Assembly (NCBI GenBank): GCA_036897625.1
Contig: JAYMTA010001200.1
Location: 1-21,232, forward strand
Length of the DNA stretch: 21,232 nt
Direction: 5' to 3'
Origin: Pelargonium cotyledonis
Taxonomy: Eukaryota; Streptophyta; Magnoliopsida; Geraniales; Geraniaceae
In this document: positions 10,576 through 21,086 of the stretch, in pieces
Numbering within the stretch: position 1 is the first letter of the stretch
How the letters are laid out: the number at the start of each line of letters is the position of its first letter
The notes under the pieces: model-generated
Databases searched by the model: none
Told to the model about the DNA's origin: nothing
Seen by the model: only the letters and a program-made list of their open reading frames with translations
Program-made: the position numbers and the translations under genes

Positions 10576-10909
10576 TAATTACGAAAAATGCTATTCGTCT
10601 CAAATTGTGTACAAAATTGAGTGTACAAAATAACGTAGCAGTCTACGTGGCACACGTTTATTTCATATTTTTTGTATTTAAAAATAAGTTTAAATAATAA
10701 AACACCGACAAACATGATACCACCACCCTCTCATAAACTTCTGGCGCAGAGCACCCGATTTATTAGACATGATGTACACGTGGCATTTTATGATTTGATC
10801 AACTCATCAATGAATTAATTGACATGTCATTTCTCATTGTTCGACACATCATTTTGTACGAGTATTTTTGTACAAAACTTGAGACATATAACACTACTTG
10901 TGTAATTAC
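10576..10909. mobile_element. MITE, 320 bp, flanked by TAATTAC target duplication
   Basis: TAATTAC occurs at 10576-10582 and again at 10903-10909. The 320 bases between them have imperfect terminal inverted repeats of about 50 bases. In the aligned core, GTCTCAA-TT-TGTACAAAA is followed by a 6-base divergent block and GTACAAAAT, matching at about 30 of 39 positions. There is no coding capacity, so this is a non-autonomous DNA transposon. The superfamily is not certain: a 7-8 bp duplication would fit hAT best. It sits between the small basic protein gene and the GASA gene. Confidence 0.75.
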
Positions 10910-11397
10910 TGGTCATAAAAGATTCTTCTTCCCAGCTTGCTTGACTCGATGATACCAAAGTTTTCCCTAGCTCCTGTGCTTACTATATATGACTTTACAT
11001 GATATGTTCAAATCGGGATCCAAATAATTTATTCTCTTTTTTTTCAGATGTAATGCTTATAAATGGTCACTAGTTTTACATTGTCATAAACCACGTAAAT
11101 TTCCCCCACTTTGCAAAGAAATCTATTATCTGCATATATAGGTCTATATATACTTGACAAGTAAAGTAATTAACTTTTGTTAGGGAAGGGAAATGTGTTT
11201 AGATGTGATACTAAATACCCATATTAATAGCACACATAACCCCTAATATTAGGGAAGGGATATATTTTATTTCATGCAAAACCAAGCACATTCCATTGAT
11301 CACAACAAATGATCACTGCAATCGAAAAACACAAACACAATCAACCTACCAACCCATATCTAATCAATCCAGTACCAAGCAACTGATCATCTTATAA
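10910..11397. other. Intergenic DNA between MITE and GASA 3' end
   Basis: AT-rich, with no open frame or RNA gene that I can support. TAGGGAAGGG occurs twice (near 11183 and 11250), which is a short direct repeat. Confidence 0.5.
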
Positions 11398-11403
11398 TTT
11401 ATT
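11398..11403 (-). terminator. Poly(A) signal of the GASA gene
   Basis: TTTATT on the + strand reads AATAAA on the - strand, 64 bases after the GASA stop codon. The position is right for the gene's 3' end. Confidence 0.6.
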
Positions 11404-11466
11404 GCGACTAATTATCACTAATAACACACTATTTATCTGTTACAAGAGAGAGACTCTAGTGTAGTC

Positions 11467-11818
11467 TCAGGGGCACTTGGGCTTGCCCTTCTTGTTGAGC
11501 TTGTCTCTGTAACAAGCACACTCATGCTTGTTCCCGTAAGTCCCAGAAGGCACACACTTGCACTCCTTGCAGCATATCCCACAATACTTCAAGCACCTGT
11601 CCTGCACTCCAGCTTTTGCACACCTACTCTTGCACTTGCTTCCACAAAACACTACATATCAACACATTCATTAATCATTTACCAACCTCCCAATCCCATT
11701 GCAAGAAAAACCAATTACATATATACATACCTGAATCTTCTGCTGCCATGGCAGGTTCCAAGAATGAGGAGCCGAGGAGGAGAGAGCATAGTAGAAGAGT
11801 AGCCAAAATGAGCTTCAT
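11467..11818 (-). CDS. Snakin/GASA cysteine-rich secreted peptide, two exons
   Basis: Member of the gibberellin-regulated GASA/snakin family: small secreted, disulfide-bonded peptides linked to growth, hormone responses and antimicrobial defence (family knowledge). Exon 1 is 11818-11731 and exon 2 is 11651-11467. The 79-base GT-AG intron splits codon 30 after its first base. The product is 90 residues. A leucine-rich signal peptide covers about 1-25, ending at AMA. The mature part holds twelve cysteines at 32, 36, 40, 49, 53, 56, 57, 60, 62, 74, 76 and 89, exactly the GASA spacing. CLKYCGICC and [13 protein letters not shown] are family hallmarks. The very short linker before the first cysteine places it with snakin-1 rather than the long-linker snakin-2/GASA4 group. 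Nothing is broken. Upstream DNA carries a TATA box and a G-box (CACGTG, 12404-12409), which would suit hormone or stress control. Confidence 0.96.
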
Positions 11819-11867
11819 CTTTTGATCAGTGATTGAGTGGCTACAATATGTGGAATTGGAGGAGTGG

Positions 11868-11880
11868 TTTATATATATAC
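11868..11880 (-). promoter_or_regulatory. TATA box of the GASA gene
   Basis: On the - strand this reads GTATATATATAAA, about 50-60 bases before the ATG at 11818. Transcription should begin near 11840, giving a very short 5' UTR. Confidence 0.65.
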
Positions 11881-12276
11881 AAGAAGAGTGGCTAGGCTTG
11901 GGACTTGGGAGGGTGTGTGCATGTGCTGGGTTTTGAGGTTGGTGAGGTTCATTAATAGGGGATGAGATCAATATGAAATGTGAATCCAGCTGGAGAACAG
12001 CTGAGCTGAGACTATGGTATGGTTTAGTAGTAGGTGAGATGGGGCAGATAAGGATAAGGTGGAGTGGTTCAGGTTCTCTGCATTTACGCGGTTTCTTTCT
12101 TCACATGTGAGGGTTTTGTTCTGGGGTCTGCCACCTCCATTTGGCTTTGGCTCTATGTAACCATCCAGGGAACAAATCTATGTGACATTTTCTCTGTTTT
12201 TGTGTGCATTGTATTGTGTAAGTGCCTCCATTCCCCAACTAAGTGCACCATGTCCAGAACCTTCACACGTACTTAC

Positions 12277-12360
12277 TAACATGGTATAGTAAGCGAGCTT
12301 GAGAGGTTACCAATTGAATAACATGGTATAGTAAGCGAGCTTGAGAGGTTACCAATTGAA
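12277..12360. repeat. Perfect 42-bp tandem duplication upstream of GASA
   Basis: 12277-12318 and 12319-12360 are identical over all 42 bases and abut without a spacer. Each unit contains GGTATAGTAAGCGAGCTTG and ends in ACCAATTGAA. The lack of any mismatch points to a recent event, or to an assembly artefact. It lies about 460-540 bases upstream of the GASA start codon. Confidence 0.95.
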
Positions 12361-12373
12361 CGTACCTCACACT

Positions 12374-12651
12374 GAAAGGCAAGTGAGTGGCTAAGGGATA
12401 GTTCACGTGTAGTGTGAGTCATCACACGACATCATTTGAGGGGTCTCGAAATAATTGCAGATAAATAATGAGGTTTAGAGGGCCTAAATCCCTGTTTCAG
12501 CTCCAAAATCAGACAGGACTCAAGGGCCTAAACCCTAGTTTATAATGTACCTCCATATTATATCATCCATCACACTACAGAGACAAGTGCAAAAGTAATG
12601 GGTTCTTTTGCTGTTGCAGAATTAGAAAATTAAGCCACTCACTTGCCTTTC
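12374..12651. repeat. 19-bp perfect inverted repeat bounding 278 bp
   Basis: GAAAGGCAAGTGAGTGGCT (12374-12392) has its exact reverse complement at 12633-12651. Further in, TGTAGTGTGA on the left pairs with its complement near 12564-12573, so the symmetry extends inward with unequal spacers. The interior holds a G-box (12404-12409) and two GGGCCTAAA-CCCT direct repeats (near 12479 and 12524). It may be a worn MITE or a foldback element. No target duplication is evident at its edges. Confidence 0.7.
12404..12409. promoter_or_regulatory. G-box (CACGTG)
   Basis: A CACGTG core in TTCACGTGTAG, about 590 bases upstream of the GASA ATG. G-boxes are bound by bZIP and bHLH factors. The link to GASA expression is an inference from position. 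Confidence 0.35.
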
Positions 12652-13400
12652 TCCTCTTGTAGCTCTTTTTCAATTTCGACCATTAAGAAAATGGCCCACG
12701 CATTTTCAGTTTTTCACAATCCTGATGATGTCAGTTCCATGGTGCCTACATAGGTATAAAATAACTGGAACATAACAAAAGTAAATTCAAATCCAGTGGT
12801 ATCTACTCCATGACAGCAATAAACAGAAGTGAATAACATGTTCTGTAAACAGACTCAAAGAAAAAATACCAGTAATCACTCTAAACTGACAGCAAAATTT
12901 TGATATAGAGTAAGCATGGTAAACCTCCTTTCCCAGTTGCCAAGTTCAACTGGTGCAAGCAAAAAACACTGAAAACACAAGTTATCCGATACCTAAAAGC
13001 TTTAGACCACCTTTTATAAGAAGAGAACTAGTTTCCCCAGCTCAAGAATGTCACAACTATTAAATCAAAGCTTTTTTGCTGACATTAGACCAACATAAAA
13101 GAAAGTCAACTTTCATTTTTCTTCTCCGGAAAGAACAAATGCCAACCATCCAAATAAATGGTCCAACAACACATCGTACAACATGATGACATGCAATAGC
13201 TATTAAATTATGGTTCATATTGTTTGACTAGAGCGGTAAACATACATACACATTAAGCTCCCATACTTGTGTACGGGTGAGGATGCTGGCTGGAAGAGTA
13301 TACCTTGGCATACTCACTGGATGCTAGTAAATTGACCAGCAAATATATAGTCCAAATTTTACTTTTATCTTTGTAAGAATGAATTAAATGAAATGAAAAT

Positions 13401-14572
13401 TTACTTTTTATCAATGTCCTTGATCTGATCCAAGATAATCTCCAGGCTACAGGATCTTCTAACGTCAACCTGAATAATGAGAAACAGAGAAAGTACAAAT
13501 CAATTTGACATTCGAATTCACTCAAGGAAAGAAAAAATAAACACTATACTAACCCGAAACAAAAGAAAAATAGTAGGAGTTACTTTTATTTCAAATAACA
13601 TAATACAAGAATCAATCAAGTAATAGATGATTAATGAAATATGCCTAATCTATATTCGCTACATTCGACAGGAAATGGGGAGCATATTTCAGTTATCAAT
13701 ATATATATTGAAAAAGAGAAAACACAAAGGGCACATCAAAGTTTTTCTTTTCTTTTTGAAATGTAACTCAACCTTAAAACTGAAGATGCTGGACAAAACT
13801 GAAATTTTAGGCGGTACGCCATGCTTCCTGCAATAGCCTACAAAACAAGTAAATATAATTGAATAGACATTGAAGCATGGAGCATTTAATATTTAGAATT
13901 CAGGATGGCACTTTAGATTATCACCTCTAGAAATTATCGAGCTCATCAACAATATAGCTCTCTCAACTTCATTACAAAATAATTTGTGATGTTTTAGGGC
14001 TTTTCATTCACTATTCTACATGTTCCTGTATAGTAAGCTTTAATTATCAAATTGAAGCATCATCCCAAACTCCAGCTGCCAAACAGAGCTCTAATGATCA
14101 CTAGGACAGACTGTTACAATCACCAAAACAATATTATTCATCGTTGATTAACCCAAATTCTAAGTAGAGCCAATCACTTGACAACAAAAATTCCACTCAT
14201 CACATCCTCAAAACATGAACTGAAAGGTAGAAACTGAAAAATCCACACTTCACGTCCCAACAAAGCTAGCCTAAAATCAACAAAATCAGGTTGTTCCAAA
14301 AATGAGTTGGACTCGGCTATTAATGAATTCCAGCATCGAACTGATAACTACAAAACAGAAGGGGGGAAATTGCCACTAAAAATCTTCCAAAACCGAATAA
14401 ATATCTCATTTTCACATTCTCAACGGCTAACTTGTGCAAATTGGAAGATTATTAATACAGGATCAAATTCGTGCAACTACAATCTCACCAAGAATTCACA
14501 AAAATTCAAGTAAAAAAAAACTAAACACTGATTAGCTCACCTATCCTCTAAGACCTGCGTATCGATGTTCAT
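13401..14572 (-). CDS. Small four-exon gene, 66-residue protein, function unknown
   Basis: Assembled by eye from short exons: 14572-14541, 13959-13925, 13837-13773 and 13469-13401. All introns are GT-AG (581, 87 and 303 bases), and phases 2, 1 and 0 carry one open frame to the stop TAA at 13403-13401. The last two acceptors have good T-rich tracts. The first (GTTGAGAG) is weak, so the exon 1-2 join is the least sure part. The protein starts MNIDTQVLEDR, has two short hydrophobic stretches (AILLMSSII, ISVLSSIFSF) around YCRKHGVPPK, and ends with an amphipathic SLEIILDQIKDIDKK helix. There is no signal peptide. The frame remains open upstream to ATGs at 14680 and 14743, which would give up to 123 residues, but that part reads like 5' UTR. 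Site II motifs upstream suggest broad, housekeeping-type expression. I do not recognise the family. Confidence 0.5.
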
Positions 14573-14729
14573 ATCGATCAAGCACTCAAATTTTATCAGA
14601 CAATCAGCGAAAAAGGTGTTTGTGTGATCGAAAAAATATGATATATTTGCTCCAATTTTGAGAACTGAGCGAGAAAGCATTTGGCAATGGCGCAGTGGTG
14701 GTGGAATCTGAACCGTTCCTCTGACAGAT

Positions 14730-14874
14730 GGCCCACCAACCATTGTAGGTCAATTTCAGCCGTTCGATCTTGATTGATGAATTTTTCGTTGTGTTGACGT
14801 ATTTACCCCTATTGGGCTGTCCCCTATCATATGGTAGTGTATATTGTTCCTCAGGCCCATTCATCTACGGCCCA
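14730..14874 (-). promoter_or_regulatory. Cluster of site II (GGCCCA) promoter motifs
   Basis: GGCCCA on the + strand occurs at 14730-14735, 14854-14859 and 14869-14874, reading TGGGCC on the - strand. A TGGGCT lies at 14813-14818. Four such motifs in 145 bases resemble promoters of plant housekeeping genes (ribosomal, mitochondrial and cell-cycle), which TCP factors bind. It lies just upstream of the small four-exon gene on the - strand. There is no clear TATA box, as is common for this promoter class. Confidence 0.55.
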
Positions 14875-14879
14875 AAATA

Positions 14880-15105
14880 AGCAAATAAATGTCTAATCCC
14901 ATTGTTCTCCGATCCATGTTAAAATAACATAAAACTAGATTTATGAGGTACAAATTTTCTTGCATTCGAAATTGCTGTTCAAATATAATAATCAAGTTTT
15001 CTTTAATAAATGTGCAAGAAAATTATGATACTATGCTTACTTACATGAATATTTTGTGATTTCCTCACTTTTCTTATTCACTTAGTGTTGCAACATTCAC
15101 TTAGC
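14880..15105. other. AT-rich intergenic DNA, nothing seen
   Basis: Beyond the site II cluster I see no coding frame, RNA gene or notable repeat. Confidence 0.5.
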
Positions 15106-15216
15106 CCTCATTTTGAACAAGATAATCATCCCAATGTCGCAGCCGTAGTCTCACATATGGTCATTGTGAGTACGTTATTGGCTTCATCTTGAACGCAATG
15201 ATCATTACAATGTCGC
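15106..15216. repeat. Degenerate direct repeats, about 76-bp period
   Basis: 15106-15140 and 15182-15216 agree at 27 of 35 positions by eye, sharing TTGAAC and CAATGTCGC. A shorter third relative (TGATCAT...TCAATGTTG) follows near 15242. They look like an old tandem array or part of a decayed element that continues into the coding-like stretch after 15320. Confidence 0.5.
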
Positions 15217-15320
15217 GCCCTTTGTCTTGTGTTTAACGTGGTGATCATATTTCAATGTTGTGTCTAATCATAATCCCACCTGAATTCTATGTATCTCTTT
15301 TAATCATTGATTCACTTTAG

Positions 15321-15474
15321 GTGATGGCAAGAGTCATATGTCATTTGGAGGCTATTGGAGAAGCCGAAGTTGAAATTAAAGATTTTTAGGTGACCAATGA
15401 TAAAGTTGGTGATTCTAGGAGGTCCAAAGTGGAGTTAGACTTACAAGCGGATGAGTAGCTTGTAAAAAGAAAAT
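15321..15474 (+). pseudogene. Coding-like stretch with in-frame stops
   Basis: One frame reads MARVICHLEAIGEAEVEIKD, then a stop, then a further charged segment (VTNDKVGDSRRSKVELDLQ) before another stop. The composition (Glu/Asp/Lys-rich, GA-rich DNA) is unlike the AT-rich surroundings. It could be a remnant of a transposon gene or a captured gene. I recognise no domain, and the call is weak. Confidence 0.25.
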
Positions 15475-15479
15475 TGTTA

Positions 15480-16990
15480 GATTGATAGTTGTCGTCCGCG
15501 TTCACATATATATACAAAATATTTTAACATTGCTCACTCACGTGCAAACGTATGTAATAAAGATAATACATATACTTGAGAACTTATGCATTTCAGAAAT
15601 GTCAATTCATTTGAATTTGTAACTTTTAAATCGCACAAACTTAGATAACAGTAAAGAAACAAGTTAACAACTCAACTAAAACTTTAGTTAATAATTGAAG
15701 TTCTCATTCATATTTTAATTTCATATTCCAATAAAAATGTTTGACCCTAAACGCTCTTTGATCTTGAAAAGAAGCTCATCATATTTGTTTCTTCATGCAA
15801 TTAAGTAAAATAGTTTCAGAAATAACCATATCCATTTGATTGATGCTCTTCACTGTTGCCATTGTAGACTAGACAAGTTGACATCCTCAACACCCCAAGT
15901 TGATGTGTAAGAAAATTGACATTACGTACAAATATCTTCTCCTCCAACACTTCTTTCTATAAAAAAAAAGTTGAAACCACTAATTGAGCTCATCGTCATC
16001 ATCATCAAGCTTTATTCATGGAGGCCCATTCAAGGACATGACATGAGGTGAGGTGAGCCCCATGCATATATCATTCTCTAACCAGTACAAAATTGGAATT
16101 CCACGCAAGTAAATTAAGAGGAATTGGGTATATATCAAGTGTCGCAGTTTTAATTCTTTTTTCTGTTACTGCAACCTCTGATTTGATAATATTCACAGTA
16201 ATGGTGAGTTGTGTGCTACGTACACTTGCAAGGAACACATATATAGAACATGGATGGTTCCTTTTTCTCGTCAAAACAAATTAAGACACAGAGAAAATAG
16301 CAACAAATATAAAACCACCTATTTCAGAAACTGCACACCCATTCAGCTTTTACAAACCTACGTGTGAAACTAATTTCGTATATCCTCGTATCACATTTTC
16401 TTTAAAATTCACTTAAAATAACTAAACAAACTATCCCATTAATTTTTTCTCTACCCTCTTTTTTTGTATGGTTGTTGTCTTTTTGACAAGAAAGCTACAA
16501 AGCAACACCAAAGTTTTGCATATGAACTTTTATGTAAAAAAATAAAAAAATAAATAATGCACTCAGTAACGAGTCCTTATATATCTTTGAATTGATAACA
16601 TTTTTTCTATCCACTTTTATGCAACTTGAATGTTACATATATAATCGATCATCAGTCTAATCTATCTTAATGAGCTATATATATATAAACCTCTGTCCAT
16701 AAGGAACATCATTTTTGTCTACTTTCTCTAACCTTTTTCACAATATATATATGAAACAGAGAAAAGAAGATGGCCCACCAACCCATCCATGATTCACTTG
16801 CCAATGTAAGGTCTCATATATATAATTAAAAATAATAATTGAGTGATGGAGTAGATGATAACAATCTAATTACAGATTTTTTTTATTTTTTTATTTTTTG
16901 CATGGATGGTGGGACTATGAAGATAGCAACAAATACCAAATCAGAACATATATATTGTAGAGCAGCTACACTCCAAAATTATGAAAATGA
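15480..16990. other. AT-rich intergenic DNA, no gene seen
   Basis: No supportable gene. CCCACCAACCCATCCATG (near 16774) and CATGGATGGTGGG (near 16902) form an imperfect inverted pair about 115 bases apart. The pairing is interrupted, so I do not call a microRNA precursor. Confidence 0.5.
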
Positions 16991-17000
16991 AGCATCACAT

Positions 17001-17020
17001 TAGAGGTGTCAAAAGATACG
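17001..17020. mobile_element. hAT-type terminus, isolated
   Basis: TTAGAGGTGTCAAAAGATAC contains TAGAGGTGTCAA, which resembles the terminal inverted repeat of plant hAT elements. I found no opposite terminus (TTGACACCTCTA) in the window, so this is at most a solitary end. Confidence 0.25.
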
Positions 17021-20000
17021 GAACATGATCTTTTAATAATGGATACTATATATACTGATGTAGAATATGTATACTTGTGACTTTTGAAAAATTATAAAAC
17101 ATACACAAGTTAATTAACACAAGTTCTTGTTTTATAAATAAAAAAAAATGGTTTAAGATTCCTCTCAACACAAGAAAAACACACAAGTTAATTACAGTAT
17201 TATATAAGTAAAAAAATTATTTATAATTATAATTATTTCTTAAAACCTTAATTATTTTCACCTAAAATTGAATCTTATGTTTTGTTTGACTACTTGGACT
17301 CCTCTCAACAACTATGAACTACTGTAAGATTCCCTAATACACTACACATGATTCATTTTCAGGCTGTCATTTCTTTATTTTCTATTCCATTATTTACAAT
17401 TTATGTGAGCATCTTACTTTTAGGTTGGTACCATAACAAGTACATTTAATATAAATCAACTAAAGTATTGTCATGCAATCCTTAAATAATCCAATTTACA
17501 ATCTTAACTAGAACAGCTTTCTGATTTTGATTATTTTATTTCAGGGTTACAGATATCACCCACTTATTGAAGACAAACAAACCTTTGTTCGTTCTTCAGA
17601 AATTATATGATATTTTATCAATAACTTTATTTTTTTTGTTTCAATGAATTTAGCAAATAAAAGAAGCCAAAGTTCACAAAAATTATAATATTTGACCATT
17701 GAAGATCTACATTATTGTCGGAAAATCGGCCGGTTCCGACCCCATGAAGCATGTTCGCATCTTCTGTAACATCTAATGCTGCAACATTATGTGATGTTTT
17801 GGAGTTGATATTGATAGGTTTTGTTTTGTACTAATAATTTTATCACTCGTTTTTTTCTGCTAATTTTGCAAGGTATCATGATCGAGTTATTTACTTGAAT
17901 ATGATCAGAATATTACTAGTGAAAGAACAAATATGTGACTATTAAATACGAATCCTACCACGAGAGTTAACTGCCAAGAAATTGTTTAAGTTTAGTTAAA
18001 ATTCTCGAGTTCAAGTTTCTGAAAGTATAATTATGTTAAAATTTGATAGGGAGAGAGATTTGTTGTTGTAGTACCGCTCGAACGTAAATTGGTCTTAAGT
18101 GTAATATGGATAGACGTGTTGATCGCCGACTTATTTAATTTGGATGAGAAAGAAAAGAAAAGAAAATACACATCCGACTCGTAATATCACATGCTTCAAA
18201 TCTCTATTATTTTAATTATAAAAATGATTTTTTTTTTATTGTGTGCGCACGTATGCCACATATTTAGAATTAGATATAGGTTACCATCCACTAATGCAAC
18301 CATTTTTAGCTGTATTCTTATTATAAGCATGTAGATATAAAATATATCTCAAGAATATCATTTGTGTGATGATTGTAATCTCTATTAGGTGGAGAAAGAA
18401 TCTCACATATTGGCAATTTTGTTAATGAAAATTTATATAAAAATAATTAATATCATTTTCATATCTAACTATTTTGATATTAACTTGAGATTGATTATCT
18501 TTGAATCATCATGAACTCATTTTGGTATTATCTCTTTTCATGCAATTGCAAAGGTGCAATTACCTATATTAGTATGATGCATTGTAAGATAAAATTACAA
18601 GTGTGTTCTTTTTTTTTTTTCCAAAATTTGAATATGAGTAACTGAGTAGGAAATAAATCACTAACCATTAAATCAACCCATTTAAATTATAAGTTTGATT
18701 GATATCTCTTAATCTAATAATAGAATTTTATAACCACCAGAACTTAGCCATTTTCAATCATAATTTCAAAGGTTGATGCCTAGTGACTAAGACATTTCCT
18801 TAACTATAAATCAAGATGATAAAAAAATATCAAAACCTTTATTTTCATGGAAACTGATTAAGAAACTTTCTTTTAGATCTTTTAGAATTTTAGCATATGT
18901 GTGTATATCATGTTTCTTCTTATAGTGTTTCATGTTTCGTCTTTTCAGTAGTTGATTTTGTATTTTGTCCAATAAACTATGATACAATATAACATATGTG
19001 TAGGAGAGATACATGCGTGAGTCACTTCTCATTATTATAAACGGAAATATTTGTAAGACCGCTATTGAATAATAACTTTAATTTATAAGAGATTCAATCA
19101 AAACTTTGCATGCCATTAATTTAAATTTCAGTAGGGTAACACGTCAACAAATACAGACAACACTTTTTTTGATAAAATTTAATGTCAATTTATTCTTAAA
19201 AATCAAATACAAGACCTTAAATCAGACTAGAACATGTGTGCACAAATTGTGTTATTCAAACCGATTGGTTTTGGGGTTGGCCAATAATTTGGTTTGATCT
19301 TGACCAAAAATCTATTGGCTATAGCTTTTAATTCTTGAATAAACAAATTAAACATTTGGATAATTATGTGAATATTTATTGTGAGAACAAATAAGAGCAT
19401 CTTATAAGTTGGTACAAATTAAAAAAAAAAAAAAAAAGGTAAAAGAAGTAGCTATTTGTGTTTGATTGAAAAATGAAATTTAGGAGTGGAAGCTGTATAG
19501 ACAGAAGAAAACAAAGAAAAAGACGCGTTTGGTTTGGGTTATTATAAACGCTGCAAGTTCTAAAATGCTTGTAGTCTTCACATTCACATGGCCAATTGTC
19601 TTATTACCAATTTCAGTTCCAAATCAGATTCACATTCCTCCTCCTTTTGTTCTTTTTTTTTATGAGATGATAAAATACATATTCATTTTGGAACGATAAA
19701 AAAATTCATACATATGTATGTTAAAATTGTTGAAACAGCATTAGAATATGTTGCATCACCAAATATAATATTTTTATCTTTCATTTAAAGATTTTTCATT
19801 TCCTATGTGTTACAAAAAAATCATTGTATTAACTATTAACAATAGTTAATAATAATATATATAAAAAAATAACTAATATATATAGGAAGTAGCGTGTTTA
19901 TATATGAATTAAAAGTTCAATATTTACTCTATTTTTTTGATGTAGGATTCGTACATGTTACAAGTTCAATGTTTTCTCTACTTTTACAATGTAGGATACT

Positions 20001-20468
20001 TTGAACACTTTCAAAATTTTATATACTACATATTCACAACATGATGTCTATATATTTTTAATGTGAAAATTATTAACGTTTGTATTTTACAATTTGTATG
20101 TTTGAATTTTTGCCGTTTGTTTAATACTTTTAGGTTGATACATGTTTATAAGTTGTTGTTGTTGTCTTTTTTATCAGGAAATTACTAAATTATTTAAACT
20201 CTTACTACATTCATATCATTTTTCTATTATCTATTTGTATCAAATTCATACAATTTTATGCCTTCTTTTTTTTCTCAAACAATTTGAACATCATTATAAA
20301 ATATACAAAATTTTAACTATTTGTATACCATTTTGTTTGATATATCACAAAATTATGAAAAATAAAAGAATAAAAATTTCTCGTGCAACACACTGGATCA
20401 CCACCTAGTAGAGATAAAAACTAAAATAATTTCCCCATAATAATAGGTATGTTTTTATAAATAAAAAA
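17021..20468. other. AT-rich intergenic DNA, no gene seen
   Basis: Long AT-rich stretch with homopolymer runs (A17 at 19421-19437, T runs near 18230 and 18609). Sequence around 18008-18065 (TCGAGTTCAAGTTTC, then GGGAGAGAGATTT) and 18778-18790 (CCTAGTGACTAAG) weakly resembles the B- and A-box parts of the SINE-like fragments at 240 and 5368. No coding region is supported. Confidence 0.5.
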
Positions 20469-20497
20469 CTTCCTCCATCTCAAAATGAGTGTCATCT
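20469..20497. mobile_element. Stowaway-like MITE end, partial
   Basis: CTTCCTCCATCTCAAAATGA followed by GTGTCATCT resembles the CTCCCTCCGTCCCAAAATNA-type termini of plant Stowaway/mariner MITEs (family knowledge). The flanking base pair is not the TA expected of an intact copy, and no complementary end is found before 21232. Probably a truncated copy. Confidence 0.35.
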
Positions 20498-20904
20498 TTT
20501 CTATTTTGAGAAAAATTAAGGAAATTGTAGTTAGTGTGATATATTTACTATATATTGTATCATCATGATCATGTGTTAATGAAACAAATTATGTTGTGTT
20601 AATTTGGGCATTATCATTTTATTTTAAAAGGTTGAATTTAAATTAAATAAATTGTTTAGATAATTTTATAACTTGGATTCGGATAAAATCCATTAACATT
20701 ACACTCTTTGTGAGATTTCAAATTACAACACCTAACTTGTAATTTAAAATATTATGGTTTCCATTATATTATTTTTATTTTTATATTTTTGACAAGTATA
20801 TTATATTTATATCTAGAATTTAACATTTCAAATTTCAAATCAAATGAAAACATAGCCTTATGATCCTTTTTGAAACTAAACGGATAAAATATGTACAAAT
20901 TAAA

Positions 20905-21086
20905 ACAATCTTTATACTAAAATGATTGAATTTGAAACAAAAACCAAATATGAGACCAATTTGGAACAAAATAATATTAAGATAAACATTTTGAAACAAT
21001 CTAAATACTAAAAAGACAAAATTAAAACAAAAACAAAATTGATAACCAATTTAAAATAAAATGAATACCGAAATGCCCGTTTTAAA
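20905..21086. repeat. Degenerate 91-bp tandem repeat, two copies
   Basis: 20905-20995 and 20996-21086 align end to end without large gaps. Shared blocks are ACAATCT--ATACTAAAA, AAACAAAAAC, ACCAATTT and ACAAAAT / AAAATAAAAT-like text, closing in CATTTTGAA / CGTTTTAAA. A partial third unit may precede 20905. Both are A-rich on the + strand, which inflates apparent similarity, but the order of blocks is the same. Confidence 0.6.

Noticed and set aside
12064..12279. 71-codon + strand frame upstream of GASA
   Set aside because: It ends at the tandem duplication, has no start context or promoter, and its Cys/Trp-rich content resembles chance translation of T-rich DNA.
13253..13525. 90-codon - strand frame
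   Set aside because: It overlaps the last exon of the small four-exon gene in a different frame. The spliced frame is better supported.
14604..14864. 86-codon - strand frame
   Set aside because: It spans the site II promoter motifs and the presumed 5' UTR, and does not continue into the spliced frame.
16774..16914. Inverted pair as a microRNA precursor
   Set aside because: The pairing is short and interrupted, the loop is long, and I recognise no mature microRNA sequence.
20142..20408. 88-codon + strand frame
   Set aside because: It is a T-rich stretch translating to Phe/Leu/Ile/Tyr runs, without promoter or family likeness.
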